From the NCBI GenBank assembly GCA_014706385.1, contig JACGZH010000001.1, positions 310,001 to 374,000 on the forward strand: DNA of 64,000 bases, in the 5' to 3' direction. The translations under genes and the position numbers were made by a program. The notes under the pieces are model-generated. The model saw only the letters and a list, made by a program, of their open reading frames with translations. It was not told where the DNA came from and searched no databases. The DNA comes from Phaffia rhodozyma. Lineage: Eukaryota; Basidiomycota; Tremellomycetes; Cystofilobasidiales; Mrakiaceae. This document shows positions 22,054-33,866 of the stretch, one piece after another. Position 1 is the first letter of the stretch. Each line of letters begins with the position of its first letter.

Positions 22054-25000
22054 ATGGAGGTCGGTCTTGTACGCATTCATACGCGCTCTCTCTCTCTTGC
22101 CCTTGGTCATCGAAGGGATCATCAGAGGCGAACGTTTCACAGTCGTCTGATGGCATATCCTCCATAGCATATCCAGTTCCCCTTCTTCGCTTTGATCTCC
22201 GAGTCCTGATTCCAAGACTGACTTTTGAAATCTTCCTTCCGACGAATATCCAATAGGACCTGTTCTCCAGATTCCTCCGCCGGCCGACGGCGAGCAGAGA
22301 GACCGGGAGATCGAAAGCGAAAGGGAAAGGAAAGGACGAAGAAGGCGGAGGGGGGGACGAACCTATCGTCGGGTTCTCTAATGCCTGGGAGGATATAAAG
22401 GTTCGTTCTTTCTGGATCTGTTCTTGTTTTCTTTCATCGTTGCTATTCCTACTGTCGCTGCCACTGCCGCCGCCGCTCCCAGCTGGCTTCCGGACATATG
22501 GCATACTCACCCGTTCGAGCCGCCTTGACTGACTGATTGATCATGCCCGGGAATAAACAGGAGGTGCTAGAACACCCGGACGAAAGAGCTCTCTCCAGAG
22601 GGATCCAATCGACAGTCGTCCCTAGAAGAATACAGTATATGATCGATGCCCTCGTTTCCGAATCCAACCAGACGGATGACCAGTCCGTTCGCCTTTCATT
22701 CTTTTTCCTCTTCTTCTCCTCTCTCTCTCTCTCTCTCTCTTGAATTTACGTGGCCCTAGCCGAAGCTAAACGATCGATCGGTAACCCTCCTCCTGATATC
22801 CAAACAGAACAACGGGCGCCTGCTTGGAATACCTACTCAAACACGACGTGCTCTCCACCCTCGAACGGCTCGCAGGCTCGGACGAACCGGAGGGCATCAA
22901 AGCAGAGGTCTTGATCGGATTCAATCTCTTGGTCGCCTTGCTCGATGAAAACTTTTTGGTTCACAATGCTGTTCGTTGACCCTCTTTTTTTCTTTTCTTT
23001 TTTTCTTTCTTTAGTTTTCTCTTTCTTGTCTTGTTCGATGTTTTCTCGCTCGGTATATAGCTGACAACCAGGTCCTCCTTCCCCCCCCCTCTCTCTCTCT
23101 TTCTATCTTCCTCCTTTCCTTGCTCTATCCTTGACACGCAAGGTCCATCGACCGTTGAGAAGACTTTTGAGAAGCTGCGTGGGGGACGAACCGGAAGAGA
23201 TTCATCTGGACGGTCAGGCCAAACCTATGGGTGCTGCTGCTAGTGGGAGCGCGCAGAAAGGCTCGCTCGTAAATTACGAAAAGGATCGTCAGTCCCCCTC
23301 TTGTTCTTTCTTGGCTTTCTTCTTTTCGAACCGTGACAAAGTGCTTGTTGAGCCATCAGAGATACTGATCGTGTGCCAGGAGGTTTTGGGTTATCTCGTT
23401 TTATCTTCTCTCTCCCTCGGTTCATTTGCGGAAAAAAATAGTCTTGGAGTTGATGTGAGTGTTTTTGTTTGCTTGTTTGCTTATTTGCTTGGTTGCTGGG
23501 TTTCCCTCCTCCACTATCGAGGCGAGTTGCTGATGGCAAGAGGTTCATACATCTCTCTAAAGGTGCATGCTGTGTAAACGGATCCGATCCTACCCCGCTC
23601 TTCTCATGATATTTTTCCACGACAAATCCCTCAACGCCCACCGTCCGTCGACCGTCACCCAGAAACTTCCGACTGGATCCCCAGAAGACCTCTCGTCCCG
23701 CGCGACGTCTCCCTCACCTTCCAACACGCTGACCGCCCCTTCATCAGACCACCCGGCATCGGTCTCTCAACCGAGCGAACGAAAGAAGGAACCCGAGTTC
23801 CTCCTGTTTGCATATCTCCTCCGGTTCGTCCATCGGGAGAGCCCGATCGGCGAGTTTGCCCGTGCCGGCCTGATGTTCCTCCTCGACATCGCGTTCTCAC
23901 CCTCCGCTTCGCTCTCACCTTCCCCTTCGAACCCGTCATCGGCACCGGAAGATCAACTCAGCTCGTCCGACCCGTTGGAGGATATAAAGTGCTCGATGGC
24001 AGAGTACATGCTCCAAGGCGATTTCCCAGAGGTCCTCGGCGCTGGTCTCGGCGCGGTGTACTCTCTCTTGCCAAACAAGTTGGCGATCCGACCGGAGCTT
24101 GGGTCGGACGCCTCGAATGGTACAGGCGGAGGGATGATCCTCGGAAGGTCGACGGATCATGGGGAACCCGGCGAGGACGATGAATTCGATGACGGAGAGC
24201 GGCAAGGTCAAACCGGACGGTCGATGGCGGCGATGATCGAGGGCGAGGATTCGACCAGTCCAGAGTTCAAAGATCGACTCGATCTGTTCCTCAAATCGTG
24301 CGAGTTTATCTCGGACGTCATCAACCGTGCATCCTTCCTTCCTTCTGTTCAACCGTCGTCTTCGTTGTCATCATCATCATCATCATCTTCATCTTCATCT
24401 TCATCAGCAGCAGCATCAACAAACCCGCCGCTGGCATCAACCTCAGAACCGCTGCCACCACCACCACCACCACCACCACCAACGCAGGCGGCGACGGTGC
24501 TCACCGGTTATGGTTCTTCGCTGTCCCGGGCGATCTTACGAGCGGTTCGCTCAACGTTCCTCGAGCACGTGCTCTACCCATCGATCCTCGAATGCTCAGA
24601 TCAAGACGGTTCGGCCGTAGCGGTCATCGCGTACATCGACATCATCCTCTCCTCGTTGGATCCGGAGAGCGCACTCTGTCAGATGTTCCTCGGATTCCTC
24701 ATAGGATCGGACGAGCTCGAGTTCGAAGACGGGGACGGCCGGTCGGGATGGACGGGCAAGCTCGGTTCAGACATCGGTCTCATCCCGAGATCCATGGGCG
24801 GGCTCAAGGAGGACCGCGGCGAGCGGGAGACGACCAAAGTCGACAGACGGAAGAGTAGCGCGATGATCCTGTTGGAAAACATGCAGGTCCCTCGGTCGGC
24901 GGGGAACCAACAGTACTTTACCTCCCAGGGACAAGGAAGATTCACGCTCAAAGATCTGATCGTCGACAACATCGCTTCTTCAAACCCGCCCACGGCGAGT

Positions 25001-27229
25001 GCTACGCTCAGGTTGTTGAACACGATCTTGACGAGATATCCGAACGTGGCGCTCCATGGGTTGTTGGACGTCTTGCCGGACTATCGGTCGACCGTCGTTC
25101 CGTTCGCTCTCCCTCCGCTGTCGTTCGACATAGACGACGACGACGACGATGATGTTGTCGATTTCGATATGGTTGCAGATGATCTCTCTCACGGCGATGG
25201 TAACAGCGACGATGGAGACGAATCCCATAAATCCGATCTCGGTATTTCGCGGCTGAATCTTCCGACGGACGATGTATTCGGTCAACCTGGATTCTCCTCA
25301 TCGAATCCTACACCGTCTCTACCGGAATCTAGCAAGGACCGATGTCCGTCCTTCCTCGACTGGCCTGTTCCTAAACGTCTGATGGCCGCCGCTTTCGATC
25401 ACACCCGAGAAGTCGAGCTTTACCTGTCGCTCGTGGCAGATATAGATCATTCCTACCAGTCAGCACACACGCCCGTTCCATCGACGTATGAGAACTATCT
25501 GCAGGACGCCATGTTGGCGATCGGTTCCGATCGCTCGCTCACGAATTTCCAGCTAGGCCTTCTCTCTTTCTCGACAGAACAGCATCCACCCCCGCTCTCG
25601 TCGTCTTCTCCACATCCACACCCGCGTTCCTCGTCCGGAGACGTTCCAGCTCTCGCCCGTAACTCGAAACTCAACCCGTCGGATCCGTTGCTTCAGCTCG
25701 TCCTGGACCGTCTGAGAGAGTTCTTCATACACACCCCAGAGGAGAACCTGGCGCTGACGGGTGTGCTGGCTTCGATCGGGCTGAACACGAACCTTTGTCT
25801 GGAAGGATGGTTGGTCTTCCCATCGGACGACGAGGTCGATCCGTGGGCTGCGCTCGACCGAAAGATGAAAGTAAAGACCGAGCGAGCTGGGTCCAAGTCC
25901 GTCCGTCCACAAGGAGACGACGGTGAGGGTGAGGGGGACTCTACGACTCTACGCGAGACCGTCGTTCGGTCGGGTGTCACAGATGATCCGTTCGTCGAGT
26001 CCGACTCGTTCGACACTCAGCCGATCTTGTATGTGCTGTTCAAAGATCTGGTAAGCTTCTGGTTTTGTTTCTATTCTTTGTTCGTTCGTTTGTGAGAGCT
26101 CGAGTGTGCTCACTCTTACTCTCTTTTTTTTTTTCTTTCTTTTTTTTTCTCCTTTTCTCTCTCTTCTTTTCTCATTTCTATTCTTTATTTCTACTTGGAA
26201 AAACAAAGGTTCGGAAGCTCGAAAGATATCGGCTCATGGAACCCAAGTTCGATGTCTACCTCTCTGAGCGTCGTCAAGGACTCTTTTTCGAAGAGACCAT
26301 GACCGACATTCTGATGGACGTTTCCGAACCTAGCTGGTTCGGCAGCAGCAACAGCAGCAGTGCTTTGACCGCAGCGGCTACTCCTAATGACTTTTCATCT
26401 CCCGCGAGACCCAGTCCGTTCTCTCGACCACAAGCTCCACAGAGACTGATGTCGTCCCCTCGAGCGGGTGGTAACGCTGGCGGCGGTGGCGGCGGCGGCC
26501 CTACGCTACCCACTCTGAGATCCAACGTTTCCTCACCGGCAACCCCTCAAGCGAAAAAAACCGGATGGTCTCTGTTCTCACCTCTCAAACGGACACCTGT
26601 CCAGACCCCTCCGGCCGTCTCCGGTGCCGCCAAGCCGTTCCCGTATGTGCCTCGAGTGATGCCCGACGGTGGGGGCGCAAGTCCGAGGACGAACAGACCT
26701 GGGCCGTCAACGCCTTATGCGGATCATTACTCGGCGACGATAGGTCGCAAGGTAGAGAGTCTCGTGGCTGACAGTCCAAAGAGAGGGGAATGGAGCCCGG
26801 CTCGGGTGAAACATCCTAAACCGTTCAAACCGGCAAAAAGACGGATAGGGCCCGTCCATACGAACGACGTGAGCGAGGAGTGTGCGTCCGATGACGGTAA
26901 CCTTGGCGATGGCGATGGTGAGGAGGACAACAAGGTGCAATCGGTGGATGGAAAGAGAGCAGATCAAACGGTCCAGGTGACGACCACTCAAGTCTCGCTC
27001 TCTCAAGTTCTCGATAACGTGGTGGTACGTCCTGATCTGTTTCTCCTATCCCTTTGGCTCTTAGACTTTGGCGCGAGCGACAACTATACCTATACTAACC
27101 GTACGGTCTTCTTACTCTTTCCCGCTTGGTCGATGCCTCGAGCAGATCCTCGAGGAATGTCTGAAAGAGCTGGTCGCGATCCGTGTAGCTCGTTTATCCC
27201 AGGGAGCTGATACCCTTGTCAGAACGTGA
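22054..27229 (+). CDS. FHIP/FAM160 (RAI16) family protein, FHF complex subunit
   Basis: The conserved core is VPRRIQYMIDALVSESNQ (about 22615-22670), TGACLEYLLKHDVLSTLE, EVLIGFNLLVALLDENFLVHN, HRPLRRLLRS and CKRIRSYPALLMIFFH, in the order of the RAI16 family. A large exon (to about 26050) then carries poly-Ser, poly-Pro and poly-Asp inserts. The last exon encodes ILEECLKELVAIRVARL and ends at 27229. FHIP proteins join Hook and FTS to connect dynein to early endosomes. The start is my model: ATG GAG at 22054-22059, splicing to 22257 gives MEDLFSRFLRRP, then WEDIK (to 22400) joins EVLEHPDERAL at 22561. The first donor (gtcggt) is weak. Exons from 22257 to 22682 are in phase; the intron near 23290-23590 was placed only roughly. 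Confidence 0.78.
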
Positions 27230-27497
27230 CCCGTCTGTCATATAGATTTGATGTGATCCTTTATATCCATGTGCTCAAGATTTCTTTCTTCCTGCTCTTG
27301 CGCTCATTATGGATCGATTCAAGTCACAGAACATGAAGAATGAAACAAGTGATATCACATATATACATATACATATATTTATTTAGAAACCAAGTACGAA
27401 ATACAATAACTCGTCTCACGAGCGGAGAACAAAGCACGACGAGACAAAGCGAGGCAGACAGAGGGGCCTAGACGACACCAACGACGACGGCAGCCGT

Positions 27498-28267
<770 letters not shown>

Positions 28268-28917
28268 CTAGGTAAGGCTGAGGATGCTAGAGTAGGCTGG
28301 ACTAGGCTGGAGAGTACTGCTACTGCTACTGTTACTGCTACTGTTACTGCTACTGTTACTGGTGGCGGTGGTGGTGGTGATGAGGATGAGGATGATGAGA
28401 AGAAGAGAAGAGAAGGACGAGCGGACGGACTGTCTGGCTTATAAGATGTTCGGACAGAGCGGCGAGCGACCGGTCGGCGGGCATCCGGAGGGTGTGCCGG
28501 GAGAGACGCGACCGAGACGCGACCGACCGACGCGACGGCAGGGCGGGAAGGAGGACGCGACCGGGCGGCGGGGCGGGGCGGGGCAGGGTAGGGCAAGGCA
28601 ACGCGAGGCAACGCGAGGCGAGACGAGGCGAGGCGACGCGTCTGGGCAGGCTACGTCATCGGTCGGACGCGTCCAGGGCAGGCACCGTCCAGGGCAGGCG
28701 CGTCCGGCGGAGACGAGCCCCAGACGAACGCGCTCCGGGCCGACGCGTGTGAGCAAGTCGCGTCGTGGCTTTTCGCCTCGCCCGCCTCGCCTGCCTCTTC
28801 GGCCTCTTCCGGCTTGCTCTGTTCGCCGTGTCCATGCTCTGAGCGGTATAAGAAGACACCGAGTCTGGGGTGGCAGCGTTCTTTCCTTCTCTCTATCACC
28901 ATCAAGCACATCACCAA

Positions 28918-28990
28918 CGCCCACTCTCCACCACTCACTCTCCACCACCTACTCTCCACCACCTACTCTCCACCACCTACTCTCTACTTC
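28918..28990 (+). repeat. 14-nt tandem repeat in the H4 leader
   Basis: The unit is CACCACCTACTCTC, repeated four to five times. The first copy contains CACTCACTCTC, an exact 11-nt match to the H3 leader unit in the same sense. Confidence 0.85.
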
Positions 28991-29024
28991 CCAGCCACCC
29001 CCACCACCACACACACAAGCAGAC

Positions 29025-29642
<618 letters not shown>

Positions 29643-29649
29643 ACGGACA

Positions 29650-29845
29650 GAGCAGAGAAGAGCAGAGCAGGGCAGAGAAGAGCAGAGCAGGGCAGAGAAG
29701 AGCAGAGCAGGGCAGAGAAGAGCAGAGCAGGGCAGAGGATAGATGGACAGAGCAGAGTCGTCTGTGGACTGGGCTGGGCTGAGCTGGGCTGAGCTGGGCT
29801 GAGCTGGGCTGAGCTGGGCTGAGCTGGGCTGAGCTGGACTGGACT
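29650..29845. repeat. Two tandem arrays behind histone H4
   Basis: From 29650 to 29738 a 20-bp unit AGCAGAGCAGGGCAGAGAAG repeats about four and a half times, beginning a few bases after the H4 stop. From 29769 to 29845 a 10-bp unit GCTGGGCTGA repeats about seven times. The first could be in the H4 3' untranslated region. Confidence 0.9.
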
Positions 29846-30235
29846 GTATATACTGTAACACACCCTGTACTAGATATGATGTATACTCTATCGCGCTGAC
29901 CGCTTGGGGACACCTGGAGAGAGACAGCAAGCAGGCCGAGGGTGAACATGTCGAGATGGGCCGAGGGAAGACCGAGATGGGCGATGAGCGATGGGCCGAG
30001 TCGTGCGAGAAGACGGTGTCGAGAGACAGGCGGTGTCGAGATGACAACGCAGAACAGAGCACGATGCGAGCGCACTCGATGCAGCCCGACAGACCGGTGC
30101 ACCCCATGATGTGACACAGAGTACAACATAGCACGACAGAACACGACATGAGAGCACACGGTATGAGAGTACATAGCATGACAGAACGGTACGACCAGAA
30201 CAGAGTGGAACGAGCACAGAGTGCAGCCGTGTACA
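29846..30235. other. Spacer between tandem arrays, no gene seen
   Basis: About 390 bp of unique but purine-rich sequence with repeated ACAGAAC/GAACAG strings. ORFs that cross it run through the flanking arrays and are not believed. Confidence 0.5.
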
Positions 30236-30365
30236 ACAGGGAACAGGGAACAGGGAACAGGGAACAGGGAACAGGGAACAGGGAACAGGGAACAGGGAAC
30301 AGGGAACAGGGAACAGGGAACAGGGAACAGGGAACAGGGAACAGGGAACAGGGAACAGGGAACAA
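30236..30365. repeat. (AACAGGG)18 7-bp satellite
   Basis: About eighteen near-perfect copies of AACAGGG, 130 bp long. It creates long open frames on both strands because 7 is not divisible by 3, so each frame cycles through the same seven codons, none of them a stop. Confidence 0.95.
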
Positions 30366-30635
30366 AGGAAAAATGACACGGGCACAGAAAAAAGGGAACA
30401 GCAAGCAGCAAGCAGCAAGCAGCAACGGTGACAGCAAGAGAAGCACCAGCACCAGTACCAGCATCAACAGCACCAGCATCAACGACAACAGCACAGTACA
30501 CACACATCATCAAGACTGCCATCTCGTCGACCGACTGAATCCAAGAAAAAGTGGAAAGCAGCCGGTCGACACAAATGGGAAGAAGGTAGAGGAGGTCCCT
30601 GACAACACAAGCCGGCAGTGCAGTGGCAAGGTCAT

Positions 30636-30781
30636 CGTGTCCGGCCGTCGTGCAAGCAGAGGATGGCCGGACGGGCAAGGCAAAAAGAAGTAAACCAGAT
30701 GGGTCCGGTGGACCCATATAAGTGGTTAAACTTATAAGAACAGATACTACACATGATCTAAGCCAAAAGGCCAGAGAGGAT
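30636..30781 (-). ncRNA. U2: U2 spliceosomal snRNA
   Basis: On the - strand from 30781 the RNA begins ATCCTCTCTGGCCTTTTGG, then CTTAGATCATGTGTAGTATC and TGTTCTTATAAG. This is the highly conserved U2 5' domain, including GUAGUA (30745-30750) that pairs with the intron branch site. Stem-loop IIa is 30717-30736 (7 perfect base pairs). Stem-loop IIb is 30700-30716 (TGGGTCC/GGACCCA with a 3-nt loop). A U-rich Sm site (CTTCTTTTTGCC) is at 30679-30690. A 3' hairpin pairs 30665-30672 with 30639-30646 (GTCCGGCC/GGCCGGAC). A TATA-like TATAAA lies about 50 nt upstream (30829-30834, - strand). The 3' end is set by the last hairpin and could be a few nt off. The length (about 145 nt) is a little short of the 180-190 nt common in other species. 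Confidence 0.95.
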
Positions 30782-30828
30782 GAGGGAAAAGAAAGAAGAC
30801 AGGAGGAACGCTGGCAGGGCGGCCGGCC

Positions 30829-30834
30829 TTTATA
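30829..30834 (-). promoter_or_regulatory. TATA-like element of the U2 gene
   Basis: On the - strand the sequence is CGTATAAAGG, about 50 nt before the inferred U2 5' end. Confidence 0.5.
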
Positions 30835-30902
30835 CGTTTGGTCGACCCCCCCTGCCGGCCGGAGTGTGAAAACTGGGGGAAGGGACGGCGGGCTGGGGGG
30901 CT

Positions 30903-30979
30903 CACGTGATGGCGAGCACACGTGACGGCAAGCACACGTGACGGCAAGCACACGTGACCAAGAGCAGAGGCCACACGTG
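30903..30979. promoter_or_regulatory. Array of five CACGTG E-boxes upstream of U2
   Basis: CACGTG occurs at 30903, 30919, 30935, 30951 and 30974, each followed by A on the + strand (CACGTGA). The first four are exactly 16 bp apart within a repeated AGCACACGTGACGGCA unit, and the fifth is 23 bp on. They sit 122-198 bp upstream of the U2 5' end. CACGTG is the core site of Cbf1/USF-type bHLH proteins. Confidence 0.75.
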
Positions 30980-31192
30980 AGCCATGAACGGGCACCGCCC
31001 TGGACGTGGCGAATGACGATCTCATCCGTCCGATCCTCCTTCGGTTCGATAGACGATCCGATACTGTCAAAGTGTATATCCTAGCTCTTCCCTTCTGGGG
31101 CTCTGTTTATATTCAAGGCACTTGCTCTTCAGCTAATGTCACCCTCAGTTACTAGTATCTATATTAAGAACATTGGATAGCACGACGTCTAG

Positions 31193-32941
31193 CTAAGCAC
31201 TTCCGTTTGTCCTTCGAAATCTTAAGTTGATAGGCGCTTCGATGGCCGTTAGATCAGTCGTTCGCTTTAATGCACTAGACCGAGTAGAGGCAACTCTAGG
31301 CTTGCTAACAAGAGGTCGGGATGATTTGGACGTCGTATTTGCTTTAGAAGACAACACATTTGGCGACAAAGTGGTTGAGGCAGCGTTTGATTTCGATACT
31401 GTATCTACAGATCGAGTACTAGATCGGGTAGGGAGCACATGCGCATTTTTATGCATTGACGTAGTCGACAAAACAGGTACCTCAGGTACCTTTGGAGGAA
31501 CACTTGTCTGGATGGCTCGGGACGAAGAAGAAGCATTTGTCTTTGTCAGTTTACTTCTTGAAGTTGTAGAGTTACGCGTTGAAGTAGTAAGTTGAGGTGA
31601 AGACAATGTAGTGACAGAGGCTTTTCGTCTAGAGGCGGCGGAGACCGTTGTCGGTTTCAATGGAGGTATTGTACTTTGCCGAGAGTATGGGGCGAAACGA
31701 GTGGACCTTTCGTTGGGGGCGACCAATGTTGGCCGTTGCTGGGTTGCAGACCGGGTGGTTGATTGGATTGAAGGAAGGTAGCGCTTGATATCACCGCCCT
31801 CTAGACTCAACTCAACCTCCATCTCTTCATTCTTCGCTTCCGTATGCTCCATCACTTTGGTTTTTGTACGAACCACTCCTCCTCTCTTTCTCTTCCCACT
31901 TGATCCCTCGTTCACTTCATTTAGGAATTGACCCTCCAATTTCTCTTCGTTATCTTCCTTGAGTAAACTCGAATGAACTTCCTTAATCTCCTCATCTTCT
32001 AAAGTCTCTACGTTCTTTCTTCTTGATCCCGGCTCGAAGTCCTTGACCACCTTAGTTGTCCTGCTTCTTTTTGAAGCGTTAGCCTCGTCCTTAGATGATA
32101 ACGAAAACTTAGGTGGAGATATCTGATGAAGCTCATTCTGAATGCGATTGAGTTTAGCCTTCCGAGCCGGGGTTTTCCGGAGTGTTCGTTGGGCAGGGAG
32201 TGGCGCATGAGCTAAGACTGGCAAGGTCAGCGGAGAAGATGTCCCGTCATTGGACAACGAAGATGGAGCGTTGGGGATAACCGAACTGGAGCTTTGTTGG
32301 AGGCCTGAGGGTGACAATGCCCAGAAATTTGAAGAAGGAGAAGACGGTACTGAGGGGTGACTCGGAGATATACTAGGAAGATACGCCGATGAAACATTAT
32401 TCGGCGCAGGTATATTCACAGAGATGTTTTTGTTGGTGTCATGAGGTGAGGGTTTGAGCAAAAGAGAGGGATATATAGGCGCCTGGTTGTGCGCAGGAGA
32501 AGCATAAGTGGCAGGAGGTAGCCGAGGTATCGACATCAACTTTTTAGAGTCGAAAACAGACTGTGAATTTAACGGAGCAAGCGTCAAGGGGTTCGATGGT
32601 GTTTGAACATGAACCCGCGTTGAAGGAGGCGTGGTTTCAAGGCGAATGGATCCTTCGGCGAGCCACTTGTTTTTAGTGATTGATGGACGGGTCGGTACTG
32701 TGAACTCGCCTCTTCTCTTTCGAACGCCAACAGTTTGATTCTGCCCATCAAACTGGTTTACTCGTCTGGATAGAGGCCGAACCATCCCTTGCATCTCATG
32801 GATACCTCGAACAATCTCGTTCACTTGATTCTTCCCCTCGGCAATTGATAAGCGTTCCTCTGGAGGCGCATTCGATGGACGCTGACCGTAAGAAGTAGAG
32901 CGCAGAGAAGACAGTAAATCGAGAGGCAGAAGAGAGACCAT
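31193..32941 (-). CDS. Hypothetical disordered, Ser/Thr/Pro-rich protein
   Basis: I do not recognise this protein. It is a single open frame, so this gene appears intronless, unlike its neighbours. I chose the start MVSLLPLDLLSSLRSTSYGQ at 32941 (context GACAGAAGCCATGG); the frame could begin 11 codons earlier at 32974. A short possibly helical N-terminus (to about residue 75, VNEIVRGIHEMQGMVRPL) is followed by a long Ser/Pro/Thr-rich, basic, low-complexity body. That body has a charged segment near the middle (EDEEIKEVHSSLLKEDNEE) and several Lys/Arg clusters suited to nuclear import (GKRKRGG). The end is INLRFRRTNGSA. Composition suggests a nuclear or cytoskeletal scaffold; nothing supports a specific function. 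Confidence 0.7.
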   Translation of the reverse strand: MVSLLPLDLLSSLRSTSYGQRPSNAPPEERLSIAEGKNQVNEIVRGIHEMQGMVRPLSRRVNQFDGQNQTVGVRKRRGEFTVPTRPSITKNKWLAEGSIRLETTPPSTRVHVQTPSNPLTLAPLNSQSVFDSKKLMSIPRLPPATYASPAHNQAPIYPSLLLKPSPHDTNKNISVNIPAPNNVSSAYLPSISPSHPSVPSSPSSNFWALSPSGLQQSSSSVIPNAPSSLSNDGTSSPLTLPVLAHAPLPAQRTLRKTPARKAKLNRIQNELHQISPPKFSLSSKDEANASKRSRTTKVVKDFEPGSRRKNVETLEDEEIKEVHSSLLKEDNEEKLEGQFLNEVNEGSSGKRKRGGVVRTKTKVMEHTEAKNEEMEVELSLEGGDIKRYLPSIQSTTRSATQQRPTLVAPNERSTRFAPYSRQSTIPPLKPTTVSAASRRKASVTTLSSPQLTTSTRNSTTSRSKLTKTNASSSSRAIQTSVPPKVPEVPVLSTTSMHKNAHVLPTRSSTRSVDTVSKSNAASTTLSPNVLSSKANTTSKSSRPLVSKPRVASTRSSALKRTTDLTAIEAPINLRFRRTNGSA

Positions 32942-33866
32942 GGCTTCTGTCAAGACATAAATGAGAGAGAACAATAGTCCAAAGGGATGAGAGAACTGGT
33001 GTATTGTTGGAAGGATTAAATTTATGTAAATAGCGTGTGTTCCCTACAGACATGGTAAATGATGGTAAGCAACGATCTACAAGAGGTCATACTCTAGAAG
33101 GTATAGTGTTAAGCTCACAATCGTTCTGGACAGGATCAGATAGATCATAAAGGCACTCTTGGTCTCCGAGTAGAAGGGTAAAAGGTAGTAGAGCGTCCGG
33201 TCGGTCAGGCCTTCGGCAAAGATGAATGCTGTCTACTCAAGTTCGGCTTATGTATAAGCACACTCATCCTTCGATACACGATCTCCCTATGTAGCTGATT
33301 GAATAGATCTCACCCAAACAATCCATCCCTCAACGACTAATCTGACTTCTCGCTTTCTGTCCGCGTTACTTCTCCCTGGAACTAGCTTTCTAGCCCTTCT
33401 TGGCGGTTTGAGAGCTTTGTGAGAAGCATGGACATTTAAAAACCACCTGCAGATAGTCCAAGTAGAGATGTTTACGAAGGAAAGTTGAGCATTTCTTAAG
33501 TGGTTCTGCAAGACAACACAAATGTATACAGGTGAACTTACACCCCGTACCAAAGGACTGTGTTGATCAAAAACATATGTTATGTATCCTCCATTCAGAA
33601 AGAAAAGGCCTACTGGTAGATGATCGTGATGATAATTACAGGAAAAAAACAATCCCGATGAAGGCAGGAATTAAACAAAGCCAACGCGTCCTTGGTATTC
33701 GGTTCTAACCTTCAAGACACTCACGCCTAATTTCTTCATCTTTCGATACCTATCGATCAACTTGTCTTCGCTCTGTAGGCCTTCCTACGCCTATTGTTTA
33801 GCATGATCACCGCCCTTCATACTGGTTCGTCAACTCCAAAACTCTGGCTGATCGTTGCTCCTAGCT
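32942..33866. other. Intergenic divergent promoter region, no gene seen
   Basis: About 920 bp between the divergent hypothetical gene and SVP26. A 121-residue - strand ORF at 33287-33652 has no domain character and is not reported. No repeat or RNA gene is evident. Confidence 0.5.
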
